A stretch of DNA of 64,000 nucleotides from Mesorhizobium sp. (lineage in GTDB: Bacteria; Pseudomonadota; Alphaproteobacteria; Rhizobiales; Rhizobiaceae). Under the pieces are notes generated by a model that saw nothing but the letters and a program-made list of their open reading frames with translations, had not been told where the DNA came from and searched no databases. Location of the stretch: positions 186,001-250,000 of the forward strand of contig SAJS01000008.1 in assembly GCA_004017535.1 (NCBI GenBank), given 5' to 3'. Both the position numbers and the translations under genes were made by a program. This document shows positions 50,481 to 58,926 of the stretch, in pieces. Position 1 is the stretch's first letter, and the number at the start of each line of letters is the position of its first letter.

Positions 50481-52067
50481 ATGCGTGATTTCCAGTTTCC
50501 CGGCCGCTCGCCGGTTCGCGCCACCGAGGCGATGGCCGCGACCTCGCATCCGCTTTCCACCCTTGCCGCCATCGACATGCTGCGCGCCGGCGGCAACGCC
50601 ATGGATGCCGCCGTCTGCGCGGCTGCGGTCCAGGCGGTGGTGGAGCCGCAATCGACGGGCATCGGCGGCGACTGCTTTGTCCTCTATTGCCCGAAGGGGC
50701 AGGGCGAGGTGATCGCCTTCAACGGCTCTGGCCGCGCACCCGCCGCCGCGACCGTCGACTGGTACCGGGACAAGGGCTTCAGCGAACTGCCGCTGCATGG
50801 CCCGCACGCGGTCACCGTTCCAGGCGCCGTCGACGCCTGGTGCCGGCTGCTGGAAGACCACGGCCGCAGGGGCTTGGCCGATGCGCTCGCTCCCGCCATT
50901 CGTTACGCGGAAGAAGGCTATGTCGTGCACGACCGCGTCGCCTTCGACTGGCACGACCCCGAGACCGACCTGTCGGCGGATGAGATTGCGACGCGCATCT
51001 TCCTGCCCGGTGGCAAGCCCCCGAAGGCGGGGGACATCCATCGCCAGCCGGAGTTGGCGGAGACCTTGCGCATCATCGCGAAGAAGGGCCGCGCCGGTTT
51101 CTATGAAGGCGAGGTCGCGGACGATCTGGTCGGGCGCCTTCGCGCGCTTGGCGGCCAGCATACGGCGGAAGACTTCGCCGCGACCAAGGGCGATTACCGC
51201 ACCCCGGTCAGCACCTCCTATCGCGGTCACGACATCCACCAGATGCCGCCCAACAACCAGGGCCTGACCGCGCTTCTGATGCTGAACGTGCTGTCGGGCT
51301 TCGACCTCGGCAAGCTCGATCCCGAGGGTGCCGAGCGTCTGCATCTTGAGATCGAGGCGGGACGCCTGGCTTACCAGGACCGCGATGCGTTTTTCGCCGA
51401 CCAGGATCATGTCGATGTGCCGGTCCAGGCGCTGCTTTCCGGCGCCTATGCCGACAGCTTGCGCGCCGCCATCGATCCGGAGCGCGCCATGACCCATCTG
51501 CCGCGCCTCGATCTTCCGGGCAGCGACACGGTCTATATCTCTGTCGTCGACCGCGACCGCAACGCGGTGAGCTTCATCAACTCGACCTATTATTCCTTCG
51601 GCAGCGGCGTCGTCGGCCCGAAGACCGGCGTCGTGCTGCAGAATCGCGGCTCCAGCTTCCGCCTCGATCCGAAGCACCCGAATGCGATAGCCCCCGGCAA
51701 GCGGCCAATGCACACGATCATGCCAGGCATGATGACGAGGAACGGCCGCGCTATGATGCCCTTCGGCGTCATGGGCGGCGGCTACCAGCCCTTCGGCCAT
51801 GTGCATGTTGTGACCAACATGATCGACTTCGGCATGGACCCGCAGCAGGCGATCGACGTGGCCCGCGTCTTCTACAACCACGACCTCGTCGAGGCCGAGC
51901 GAAGCGTGCATCCCGATGCCGTTGAAGGTTTGCGCCGGCGTGGCCATCGTGTCGTGGAGTCCAGTCACCCGCTCGGCGGCGGACAGGCGGTGCTGATCGA
52001 CTGGGAAAAGGGCACGCTGACCGGCGCGTCCGATCCGCGCAAGGACGGCCTAGCGCTCGGATATTGA
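50481..52067 (+). CDS. ggt: Gamma-glutamyltransferase family protein
   Basis: A 528-residue Ntn-hydrolase of the GGT family. The large-subunit region shows AAIDMLRAGGNAMDAAVCAA and STGIGGDCFVLYC. The autoprocessing/nucleophile region is GSDTVYISVVDRDRNAVSF, where Thr in DTVYISV aligns with the catalytic Thr. No signal peptide is seen, so it is probably cytoplasmic, unlike the periplasmic E. coli enzyme. In this operon it could remove gamma-glutamyl groups from an imported or glutamylated amine. The true substrate is unknown. Confidence 0.87.
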   Translation: MRDFQFPGRSPVRATEAMAATSHPLSTLAAIDMLRAGGNAMDAAVCAAAVQAVVEPQSTGIGGDCFVLYCPKGQGEVIAFNGSGRAPAAATVDWYRDKGFSELPLHGPHAVTVPGAVDAWCRLLEDHGRRGLADALAPAIRYAEEGYVVHDRVAFDWHDPETDLSADEIATRIFLPGGKPPKAGDIHRQPELAETLRIIAKKGRAGFYEGEVADDLVGRLRALGGQHTAEDFAATKGDYRTPVSTSYRGHDIHQMPPNNQGLTALLMLNVLSGFDLGKLDPEGAERLHLEIEAGRLAYQDRDAFFADQDHVDVPVQALLSGAYADSLRAAIDPERAMTHLPRLDLPGSDTVYISVVDRDRNAVSFINSTYYSFGSGVVGPKTGVVLQNRGSSFRLDPKHPNAIAPGKRPMHTIMPGMMTRNGRAMMPFGVMGGGYQPFGHVHVVTNMIDFGMDPQQAIDVARVFYNHDLVEAERSVHPDAVEGLRRRGHRVVESSHPLGGGQAVLIDWEKGTLTGASDPRKDGLALGY

Positions 52068-52112
52068 GCAGCGCTGGACATCAGCCGATCGTTCGAAACA
52101 TAGTCGAGAACC

Positions 52113-53642
52113 ATGACAAACAGCGAAAACGCCACCGATCTCGCGCATCGTCTTGCCCCCGGCGCCGATGACGCGCCTGCCATCGCCGCGCCCGACCGGA
52201 CGGCCCTCTCGCATGGCGGGCTGCGCCGCCTGATCCGGGAAACGGCATCGCGGCTCAACGCGCTCGGCATCGGCCGTGGCGACCGTGTCGCCATCGTGCT
52301 GCCAAACGGCCCGGAAATGGCGACGGCCTTCATCGCCGTAGCGGTGGCCGCCTCCACCGCGCCGCTCAATCCGGCCTACCGCGCCGACGAGCTCGATTTT
52401 TATCTGAGCGACATCGGCGTCAAGGCGATCCTTGTCGGAAAGGATGAGGCAGGTCCATCAGTCGAGGTCGCCGAACGCCTCGGCATCCCGGTGCTGCGGC
52501 TGGTCGTGCCGGATGGCTCCCCGGCCGGTGTTTTCAGGATCGAGGGCGGCCCCGTCGGTTCCCCGGTCGCATCCGGCTTGGCCGAGGATAGCGACACCGC
52601 GCTCCTTCTGCACACCTCCGGCACGACGTCGCGCCCGAAACTCGTGCCGCTCAGCCATGCCAATCTCGCGGCTTCGGCTGCGCATATCGGCGCGACGCTT
52701 GGCCTGACGCCAGCGGATCGCTGCCTCAACATCATGCCGCTCTTCCATATCCACGGCCTGATCGCCGCGGTGCTTTCCTCGCTCGCCGCCGGCGGCAGCG
52801 TCTTCTGCACGCCGGGCTTCAATGCGCTGCGTTTCTTCCAGTGGCTCAGCGAAGCGAGGCCAAGCTGGTACACGGCGGTGCCGACCATGCACCAGGCGAT
52901 CCTGCTGCGCGCCGCCCGCAATCCCGAGCAGCTTGCCGAAGCGAAGCTGCGCTTCATCCGCTCTTCTTCGGCTTCGCTTCCGGCGCAAGTGATGGGCGAA
53001 CTCGAAGCGACCTTCGGCTGCCCGGTGATCGAATCCTACGGCATGACCGAGGCCGCGCATCAGATGGCGTCCAACCGCTTGCCACCCGGCCTGCGCAAGC
53101 CCGGCAGCGTCGGTGCGTCCGCCGGGCCCGAAGTCGCGGTCATGGCGCCGGACGGGCGGCTGCTCAAAGCCGGCGAGATCGGCGAGATCGTCATTCGCGG
53201 CCCGAACGTCACGGCCGGCTATGAGAAGAACCCGGACGCCAATGCCAGCGCCTTCGCCCATGGCTGGTTCCACACCGGCGACCAGGGCGTGCTCGACGAG
53301 GACAATTACCTGCGCGTCACCGGCCGGCTGAAGGAGATCATCAATCGCGGCGGCGAGAAGATCTCGCCGCTCGAGGTCGACGACGTGCTGATGGACCATC
53401 CGGCGGTGGCGCAGGTGGTCACCTTCGCCATGCCGCATGACAAGCTGGGTGAAGAGGTGGCGTCCGCTGTCGTGCTGCGCGAAGGCCAGAGCGCCAGCGA
53501 GGCCGACATCCGCGGTTTTGCCGCGACCCGCCTCGCCGACTTCAAGGTGCCGCGCAAGGTGGTGATCCTCGACGAGATTCCGAAGGGCGCCACCGGCAAG
53601 CTGCAGCGCATCGGCCTCGCGGCAAAACTCGGTCTCGGCTGA
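52113..53642 (+). CDS. Acyl-CoA synthetase, oxalate-CoA ligase-like (AMP-binding superfamily)
   Basis: A 509-residue adenylate-forming enzyme. The AMP-binding motif is LLLHTSGTTSRPKLVPLSH. MPLFHIHGLIAAVLSSLAAG, WYTAVPTMHQAILL, RFIRSSSASLPAQVMGELE, and INRGGEKISPLEVDDVLMDH closely resemble plant and yeast oxalyl-CoA synthetases (AAE3/Pcs60). It would activate a small carboxylate, possibly oxalate, to the CoA ester. It overlaps the next gene by one base (TGATG). Confidence 0.85.
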   Translation: MTNSENATDLAHRLAPGADDAPAIAAPDRTALSHGGLRRLIRETASRLNALGIGRGDRVAIVLPNGPEMATAFIAVAVAASTAPLNPAYRADELDFYLSDIGVKAILVGKDEAGPSVEVAERLGIPVLRLVVPDGSPAGVFRIEGGPVGSPVASGLAEDSDTALLLHTSGTTSRPKLVPLSHANLAASAAHIGATLGLTPADRCLNIMPLFHIHGLIAAVLSSLAAGGSVFCTPGFNALRFFQWLSEARPSWYTAVPTMHQAILLRAARNPEQLAEAKLRFIRSSSASLPAQVMGELEATFGCPVIESYGMTEAAHQMASNRLPPGLRKPGSVGASAGPEVAVMAPDGRLLKAGEIGEIVIRGPNVTAGYEKNPDANASAFAHGWFHTGDQGVLDEDNYLRVTGRLKEIINRGGEKISPLEVDDVLMDHPAVAQVVTFAMPHDKLGEEVASAVVLREGQSASEADIRGFAATRLADFKVPRKVVILDEIPKGATGKLQRIGLAAKLGLG

Positions 53643-54619
53643 TGCGCATCGCGGTCTTTGGCGCCGGCGCCATCGGCGGCTACCTTGCCGCGAAGTTCGC
53701 GATCGCCGGCTCGGCCGATCTGTCGATCGTGGCGCGCGGCGCGCATCTGGAGGCCATCAAGGCCGATGGCCTGCGCCTGGTCGAAGGCGGCAAGGAGACA
53801 GTCGCGCGGGTGAGGGCTGCCTCCCGTGCGGAAGAACTCGGCGTGCAGGACTATGTCGTGCTGGCGCTGAAGGCGCATTCGCTGGCGCCGGCGCTCGATC
53901 AGATCGCGCCGCTGCTGGGCGAGGGCACCGCCGTCGTCACCATGCAGAACGGCGTGCCCTGGTGGTATTTCCACAGGGCCGGCGGCGCGCTCGAAGGCAC
54001 GCGGCTCGACGCGGTCGATCCGGGTGGGGCGATCTGGCGGCGCATCGGACCGGAGCGCGTCATCGGATCCGTCGTCTATCCGGCCGTCGAGGTCGATGCT
54101 CCAGGCCTGATCCGCCATGTCGAGGGCACGCGCTTCTCGCTGGGCGAGCCTTCAGGCGAAAAGAGCGAGCGGGCCACCGCCTTGGCGCGCGAAATGGTCA
54201 AGGCCGGGCTGCAGGCGCCGGTGCGCGAGGACATCCGCTCGGAGATCTGGGTGAAGCTCTGGGGCAATCTCTCCTTCAACCCGATTTCGGCGCTGACCGG
54301 CAGCACGCTGGCGGCGATCGTCGCCGATGAAGGCACGCGCGCGGTCGCCCGCGCCATGATGCTGGAGGCGCAGGCGATCGGGGAGAAGCTCGGCGTGCGC
54401 TTCCTCATCCCCGTCGACCGTCGCATCAAGGGCGCAGGCGATGTCGGCGAGCACAAGACCTCGATGCTGCAGGATCTCGAGCGCGGCCGCCCGATGGAGA
54501 TCGACGCGCTGGTCACGGCGGTGCAGGAACTCGGCCGCCTGACCGGCCAGCCGACGCCGACCATCGACACCGTGCTGGCGCTGGTGCGGCGGCTGGCGAT
54601 CGAGCGCGGGTGTTATTGA
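53642..54619 (+). CDS. 2-dehydropantoate 2-reductase family protein (PanE/ApbA-like)
   Basis: A 325-residue NADPH-dependent reductase. N-terminal GAGAIGGYLAAKFA (about residues 6-19), the VTMQNGVPWWYF loop, and the helical C-terminal domain (WVKLWGNLSFNPISALTGST, DVGEHKTSMLQDLERGRP) including Lys of HKTSMLQD define the family. True ketopantoate reductase lies usually in pantothenate loci. Here the gene ends a catabolic ABC operon, so it more likely reduces another alpha-keto acid. Confidence 0.87.
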   Translation: MRIAVFGAGAIGGYLAAKFAIAGSADLSIVARGAHLEAIKADGLRLVEGGKETVARVRAASRAEELGVQDYVVLALKAHSLAPALDQIAPLLGEGTAVVTMQNGVPWWYFHRAGGALEGTRLDAVDPGGAIWRRIGPERVIGSVVYPAVEVDAPGLIRHVEGTRFSLGEPSGEKSERATALAREMVKAGLQAPVREDIRSEIWVKLWGNLSFNPISALTGSTLAAIVADEGTRAVARAMMLEAQAIGEKLGVRFLIPVDRRIKGAGDVGEHKTSMLQDLERGRPMEIDALVTAVQELGRLTGQPTPTIDTVLALVRRLAIERGCY

Positions 54620-54716
54620 AGCAATTCCAGGAAAAGTGTGAGCGGTTTTCCGTTCGGAATTGCGTAGAAAACAAGGGGATAGGGCGTTTCGCCGTTTCCG
54701 TGAAACGGTGAAACGC
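54620..54716. repeat. Palindromic repeat copy 3 followed by a second hairpin repeat
   Basis: The GCAATTCC...GGAATTGC element covers 54620-54662. A second dyad at 54684-54716 pairs GCGTTTC-G-CCGTTTC with GAAACGG-T-GAAACGC. Both are intergenic repeat types seen in Mesorhizobium. Together they may end the panE-like transcript. The rest of the gap to 54842 shows only AT-rich sequence likely to hold a promoter. Confidence 0.8.
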
Positions 54717-54842
54717 ACTAGAGGAACGCGGTCCTGAAGCTCCGTCGCTCCGATAGCTCTAACTGCCACAATGAACAAAAATAGAACAAAAAGGTTTCGC
54801 TCGAATTGACTCCGCGAGGAACTTTTTCCTATTTCGTAGGCC

Positions 54843-55160
54843 ATGCCGGAGCCCAGCAGCAGATCCCGACGCGTCGTCCAGACGCTAAGCCGTGCCCATG
54901 AAATCGGGCAGTTGATCCGCGTCCGCTGCATCAACTGCAACATCACCCATCACTACCTCCCCGGAGATCTCCTCAAGCTCATGGGGGACATTCCGTTCTG
55001 GGATGTCGAGCGGCACATGCGGTGCGAGCGTTGCAAGCGGCGGGAGTTCGATGTGGACATTCTGCTGCCCAGCGCCGTCCAAGGCGTGAAGATACGCGTG
55101 AGGCGCCTTGTGGGGGTGCGTATGGTGCGGCGGGTGATCTGGCGAGACGAAAAAGATTGA
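54843..55160 (+). CDS. Zinc-ribbon protein of unknown function (105 residues)
   Basis: A small basic protein with two Cys pairs, RCINCN and RCERCK, separated by about 28 residues, so a zinc ribbon is likely. The C-terminal third is very rich in Arg and Val (VKIRVRRLVGVRMVRRVIW), which suggests nucleic-acid contact. TTGACT 37 bp upstream could be a -35. It is convergent with the SRAP gene, 31 bp away. I do not recognise a family beyond this. Confidence 0.7.
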   Translation: MPEPSSRSRRVVQTLSRAHEIGQLIRVRCINCNITHHYLPGDLLKLMGDIPFWDVERHMRCERCKRREFDVDILLPSAVQGVKIRVRRLVGVRMVRRVIWRDEKD

Positions 55161-55191
55161 TGTATCATCTCCTCGCCGGGTCAGAGCCGGG

Positions 55192-55905
55192 TCAAAGTAA
55201 TGACATTTGGTCACCCGCCGCATTCCCGGCATTTGGGAACTTTATCTGTGTGGCCGGCTTCTCGACAATCACCAAGGCGTCGTCGGCCGCTGTCCGCTGC
55301 ATGTGCCGCGCTTCGGACCACGGGGCCGTGAGCCAGGTTTCAACTTCCTCCCGGGTGGTGAGGATCACCGGCATGGCCTTGTCGTGGATGGGCTCTATAA
55401 GGGCGTTCGGCTTGGTCGTAAGGAAGCCGTAAAGCTCAAAGTCTCCAGGCCCATCCTTGACCCTGCGGACCCCTTGCCAGCGCGTCCACATGCCAGCGAA
55501 GAAAAACAGCGGACGGTCCCCGCCTCGCGCAAACCAGTAGTTCCGCTGTATGCCTGTCTCTGGGTCCTTGTCGTTAGGCGTGGGGCTCGGCTCCGCGAAG
55601 CTTGTGACGGGCACCACACAGCGGTTCTCTACGCCAACATATTGCTGCCAATGCCCATACTGCGGATTGCGGATGTTGGTGGTGCCGTAGTCCGCCTTGC
55701 CCTTCACCCGCTCTACCGGCGTCGGCATGCCCCACAGCAACTTGACAAGCTCACGCTGGCCATCGGGGGCATTGCGGACCACTGCGCCCGGCATGTTGGG
55801 ATAGACGTCCAGGGAGGGCTCAAGGTTGCCCATGATGTCCCGCATGGCGCGGGTCCACTCGCGGATGGCGTCCTGGCTGGTGGTGATGTTGTAGAGGTTG
55901 CACAT
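55192..55905 (-). CDS. SOS-response-associated peptidase (SRAP family, YedK/HMCES-like)
   Basis: A 237-residue SRAP-domain protein. The start at 55905 gives MCNLYN, so Cys2 becomes the N-terminal residue that forms the covalent crosslink with abasic sites in single-stranded DNA. Other conserved parts are LLWGMPTPV, NIRNPQYGHWQQYVGVENRC, VPVTSFAEP, and the His/Glu region (HDKAMPVILTTREEVETWL). The longer frame would bury Cys2. It protects DNA at abasic lesions. Confidence 0.9.
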   Translation of the reverse strand: MCNLYNITTSQDAIREWTRAMRDIMGNLEPSLDVYPNMPGAVVRNAPDGQRELVKLLWGMPTPVERVKGKADYGTTNIRNPQYGHWQQYVGVENRCVVPVTSFAEPSPTPNDKDPETGIQRNYWFARGGDRPLFFFAGMWTRWQGVRRVKDGPGDFELYGFLTTKPNALIEPIHDKAMPVILTTREEVETWLTAPWSEARHMQRTAADDALVIVEKPATQIKFPNAGNAAGDQMSLL

Positions 55906-56136
55906 GCCATAGGATGCCCCAGCGATCGCCCGTAATCCAGAAACAAAAAATGGCCTACGGACCTGTACTGGTCTGTCGAACATGCCTGCATCTGGAACTC
56001 TCCAAGGCTGAATCGCTGACCTCTCATGGCGTGGCATCGCCATCCTGACACGAATTGTCACCTGCCAAGCGATGCAACGCTAGCAGGCGAACGATCGGTT
56101 CCTACTTGATGTCCGGTCCAAACCCGGGAGGAAATC

Positions 56137-56490
56137 ATGACCACTGCGGAAATTGCCAACGATTTCACCGAGCTCCTCAAGCGGGGCGACAGCCACAGCG
56201 CCGCCGCGAAATACAATGCCGACGACATCGTCAGCTACGAAGCCATGGAAGGGCCGATGGCCGTCTGCAATGGCAAGCAAGCCGTCAAGCAGAAGAGTGA
56301 ATGGTGGGAAGCCAATCACGAGGTTCACGGCGGTTCGGTCGAGGGTCCCTATGTCAATGGCGACCAGTTCGCCTTGCGCTTCAGCTTCGACGTGACGCCA
56401 AAATCGACCGGCGAACGCGTCAAGATAGATGAGGTCGGCCTCTACACGGTCAAGAACGGCAAGATCAGCGAAGAGCGGTTCTACTACTGA
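56137..56490 (+). CDS. SnoaL/NTF2-like domain protein
   Basis: A 117-residue single-domain protein with the cone-shaped NTF2-like fold pattern: helical N-terminus (TAEIANDFTELLKRGDSHSA), YNADDIVSYEAMEGPMAVCN, and the terminal strands FALRFSFDVTPK and VGLYTVKNGKISEERFYY. GGGAGGAAATC precedes the ATG. Many members are small binding proteins or isomerases; the role here is unknown. Confidence 0.85.
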   Translation: MTTAEIANDFTELLKRGDSHSAAAKYNADDIVSYEAMEGPMAVCNGKQAVKQKSEWWEANHEVHGGSVEGPYVNGDQFALRFSFDVTPKSTGERVKIDEVGLYTVKNGKISEERFYY

Positions 56491-56583
56491 GGCTTGCTGG
56501 CCTTGGGCTGCGAATGCCCTTCGCAGCATGATTTAGCAATCAGGCATAGCGGCCTCGGATCCCTAAGCCGCCATGCCCGCTTC

Positions 56584-57063
56584 TCAGATCGTCTTCACAT
56601 AGTCCGCCAGCTGGTCGGCGACCGTGCCCCAGCCGTCGAAGAACCCCATCTCCTCGTGGCTGTTGCGGGTCGCCTCGTCGCGGTGGATGGCGGTGGCGGT
56701 GTAGCGCGTGCCTTTGCCCTCCGGCGTCAGCGCGATGACCGCGGTGATGAAGGGCTCGCCGGACGGCCGGTAACCCGGCAGCAGCGCGTCGGTCCACACC
56801 AGCCGCTCTTTCGGCACGATTTCAAGATAGCAGCAATGGCGATCGCTCACCTCCTTGCCGTCAGGTGACTGCATGCGCGTTCGAAACAGGCCGCCGGGCC
56901 TGAGGTCGATTTCGCAGTCGGTGACGACCCATGGCTTCGGCGTGAACCACTGCTTGACGTGTTCAGGTGTCGTCAAGGCACGCCACAGCAACTCGCGCGG
57001 CGCGTCGAGGAAGCGCTCCAGCGTCAGGTCCAGTTTCGGGTTCGGCTTGAACGGATAGCTCAC
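56584..57063 (-). CDS. SRPBCC/AHSA1-domain protein
   Basis: A 159-residue START-like protein of the AHSA1 group ([60 protein letters not shown]). The start is GTG in GTGA, overlapping the stop of the ArsR gene by three bases. Such proteins often stand next to an ArsR regulator in rhizobia. The ligand is not known. Confidence 0.88.
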   Translation of the reverse strand: MSYPFKPNPKLDLTLERFLDAPRELLWRALTTPEHVKQWFTPKPWVVTDCEIDLRPGGLFRTRMQSPDGKEVSDRHCCYLEIVPKERLVWTDALLPGYRPSGEPFITAVIALTPEGKGTRYTATAIHRDEATRNSHEEMGFFDGWGTVADQLADYVKTI

Positions 57064-57413
57064 TTTTCACTCTCCTTGAGGCTCATCACATAGGCGTCGA
57101 ACTGGTCGAGGCGGCGCTCCCACAGCGCGCGCTGTTCGGCGAGCCAGTTTTCGGCAAGCTTCAGTGGCTCGGGCGACAGACTGTAAGTCCTGACGCGTCC
57201 GGCCTTTTGCGACTGCACCAGCCCGCAGCCTTCCAGAACCTTCAGGTGCTCGACGAAGGAGGGCAGCGCCATGCCGAAGGGCTCAGCCAATTCGCTGACC
57301 GAGGCAGGGCTTCGGTTCAGCCGCTCCACCACGCGCCGTCGTGTCGGATCGGCCAGCGCGCGGAAGATGCCGTCTATGGGCGGCGGGTTCTGGCTGGCGG
57401 TCTGCAGGGTCAA
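57060..57413 (-). CDS. ArsR-family regulator
   Basis: A 117-residue winged-helix regulator ([40 protein letters not shown]). It lacks the metal-binding Cys pair of classical ArsR proteins. The TTG at 57413 follows AGGAG by seven bases and the upstream gene's stop by one base, which favours it over the longer frame. It sits in the middle of a three-gene run with the RibD_C and AHSA1 genes and probably controls that run. Confidence 0.87.
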   Translation of the reverse strand: MTLQTASQNPPPIDGIFRALADPTRRRVVERLNRSPASVSELAEPFGMALPSFVEHLKVLEGCGLVQSQKAGRVRTYSLSPEPLKLAENWLAEQRALWERRLDQFDAYVMSLKESEK

Positions 57414-57414
57414 G

Positions 57415-57990
57415 TCAGATCTCCTCGCCGCGCAGCACCCGGTAGGTGAGCTCAATCGCGCCGTTGGCGAAGGAATGGGTGGCGGTCAGCCTCAGATTCG
57501 TCGCATCCTCCGTTCGGTCGAAGAATTGCGCGCCGCTGCCCAGGATGACGGGAAACATCATCAGTCGGTATTCATCGACAAGCCCGTGCCGGCGAAGCGC
57601 GTTGGCCAATGTGCGGCTACCTTCGACGAGAATGCCTCCCCGGAGACTCTGCTTAAGCCTTATGATGGCTGCTATCGGCTCGCCTTGCAGCACGGTCGTG
57701 TTGTTCCAACTCGGGTTTCTCAGGGTGGAGGAGACGACATATTTCGGCATGCTGTTCATGCGGTCGGCGAACGGGCCGTTATAGGTCGGCCAAGCGCCGG
57801 CGAAGCTCTCGTAAGTGACCCTGCCGACAAGCAGAGCTTCGTGATCGAGCACTTCCTGAAATTTGTGCTCGATCTGCTTGGTTTCGTGTCGCTTACCTAC
57901 CCAGTTGGTGTGCCGGTAACCCGGTTCGCCGCCCGGCGCCTCGCTCACACCGTCGATCGACATCAATTCGGAAACAACAAGCCTGCCCAT
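57415..57990 (-). CDS. Dihydrofolate reductase-like (RibD C-terminal domain) protein
   Basis: A 191-residue protein of the RibD_C/DHFR superfamily (LVVSELMSIDGVSEAPGGEP, LLVGRVTYESFAGAWPTYNG, ILVEGSRTLANALRRHGLVD, MMFPVILGSGAQFF). These are NADPH-dependent reductases, usually without proven substrate. It is the first gene of the trio. True folate reductase activity is not implied. Confidence 0.87.
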   Translation of the reverse strand: MGRLVVSELMSIDGVSEAPGGEPGYRHTNWVGKRHETKQIEHKFQEVLDHEALLVGRVTYESFAGAWPTYNGPFADRMNSMPKYVVSSTLRNPSWNNTTVLQGEPIAAIIRLKQSLRGGILVEGSRTLANALRRHGLVDEYRLMMFPVILGSGAQFFDRTEDATNLRLTATHSFANGAIELTYRVLRGEEI

Positions 57991-58153
57991 GATTTTCCTT
58001 TCGCGGATTGCTCGATGTCTGATGGGCGTTACTTAGGAAAAAACCTTAGTATTGGCAAGAGCCAAAATCGCAGCGGCGCAAAGCGCTGGCAAAGCTTGTA
58101 GGGCCGGCCTAGGCTTCCGCCGGATTCGAAACCCCGTCCAACAGAGGCTCGCC

Positions 58154-58507
58154 TTGACCATCACCATGTACGGCATCACCACCTGCGACACGATCAGGAA
58201 GGCGCGCGTCTGGCTGGAAAGCCATGACGTGCCCTATCGTTTCCACGACTACAGGGCAGAGGGGATCGAGACTGACAGATTGAATGGCTGGGTGGGCAAG
58301 GTCGGCTGGGAAAAGCTGCTCAACAAGGGCAGCACGACCTTTCGCGAGCTGCCGGAGAAGGACAAGGAAGGACTGGACGAGAAGAAGGCGAAGAAGCTGA
58401 TGCTGGCCAAGCCGACGATGATCAAGCGGCCGGTGCTTGAGGTGGGGGATCGGGTGTTCGTGGGGTTCAAGCCGGAAGTTTACGAGGAGGCGGTCGGCGG
58501 AAAGTAG
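58154..58507 (+). CDS. ArsC/Spx-family protein (YffB-like)
   Basis: A 117-residue thioredoxin-fold protein. The active-site region is YGITTCDTIRKARVWL with one conserved cysteine. FRELPEKDKEGLDEKKAKKL and IKRPVLEVGDRVFVGFKPE follow. The family includes glutaredoxin-dependent arsenate reductases, and YffB-like members have unproven function. The TTG at 58154 has AGAGG six bases upstream; ATG 58166 would drop four residues. Confidence 0.85.
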   Translation: MTITMYGITTCDTIRKARVWLESHDVPYRFHDYRAEGIETDRLNGWVGKVGWEKLLNKGSTTFRELPEKDKEGLDEKKAKKLMLAKPTMIKRPVLEVGDRVFVGFKPEVYEEAVGGK

Positions 58508-58547
58508 GCTCGACTACTTAGGCAGCGTTCCTTCGACGTCTCAACAA

Positions 58548-58904
58548 CTATGCTTGGGCTCCCAAATACCCCGCCAGCGCCACTGCATTGTTATGCGCCT
58601 CGTCATGCGCGCCGTAGAGCAGCGTCACCTTGCCCTCGCGCGACAGGTTCCGCAGTTGCGCCACCGCGTCGCCATTCGCGTCGAGCTCCGCCCGATACCG
58701 CTTCTGGAACTCGGCCCAGCGCTCCGGCTCATGCCCGAACCATTTGCGCAACGCATCGCTCGGCGCGATCTCCTTCAGCCAGAGCGTCAGCGCGGCTTCC
58801 TTCTTGGCGATGCCGCGCGGCCAGATGCGGTCGACCAGCACGCGCTGGCCGTCGGCTTTCGCCGGCGGCTCATAGACGCGCTTCACCGCTATGTCGAAGG
58901 CCAT
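58548..58904 (-). CDS. DUF488 family protein
   Basis: A 118-residue protein with the DUF488 pattern: VKRVYEPPAKADGQRVLVDR, then IWPRGIAKKEAALTLWLKEI, and VTLLYGAHDEAHNNAVALAG. The function of the family is not established. ATG 58904 is preferred to the GTG one codon upstream. It is 22 bp after the aminopeptidase gene on the same strand. Confidence 0.88.
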   Translation of the reverse strand: MAFDIAVKRVYEPPAKADGQRVLVDRIWPRGIAKKEAALTLWLKEIAPSDALRKWFGHEPERWAEFQKRYRAELDANGDAVAQLRNLSREGKVTLLYGAHDEAHNNAVALAGYLGAQA

Positions 58905-58926
58905 CACATCTCCGCTGGCGAGGAGG

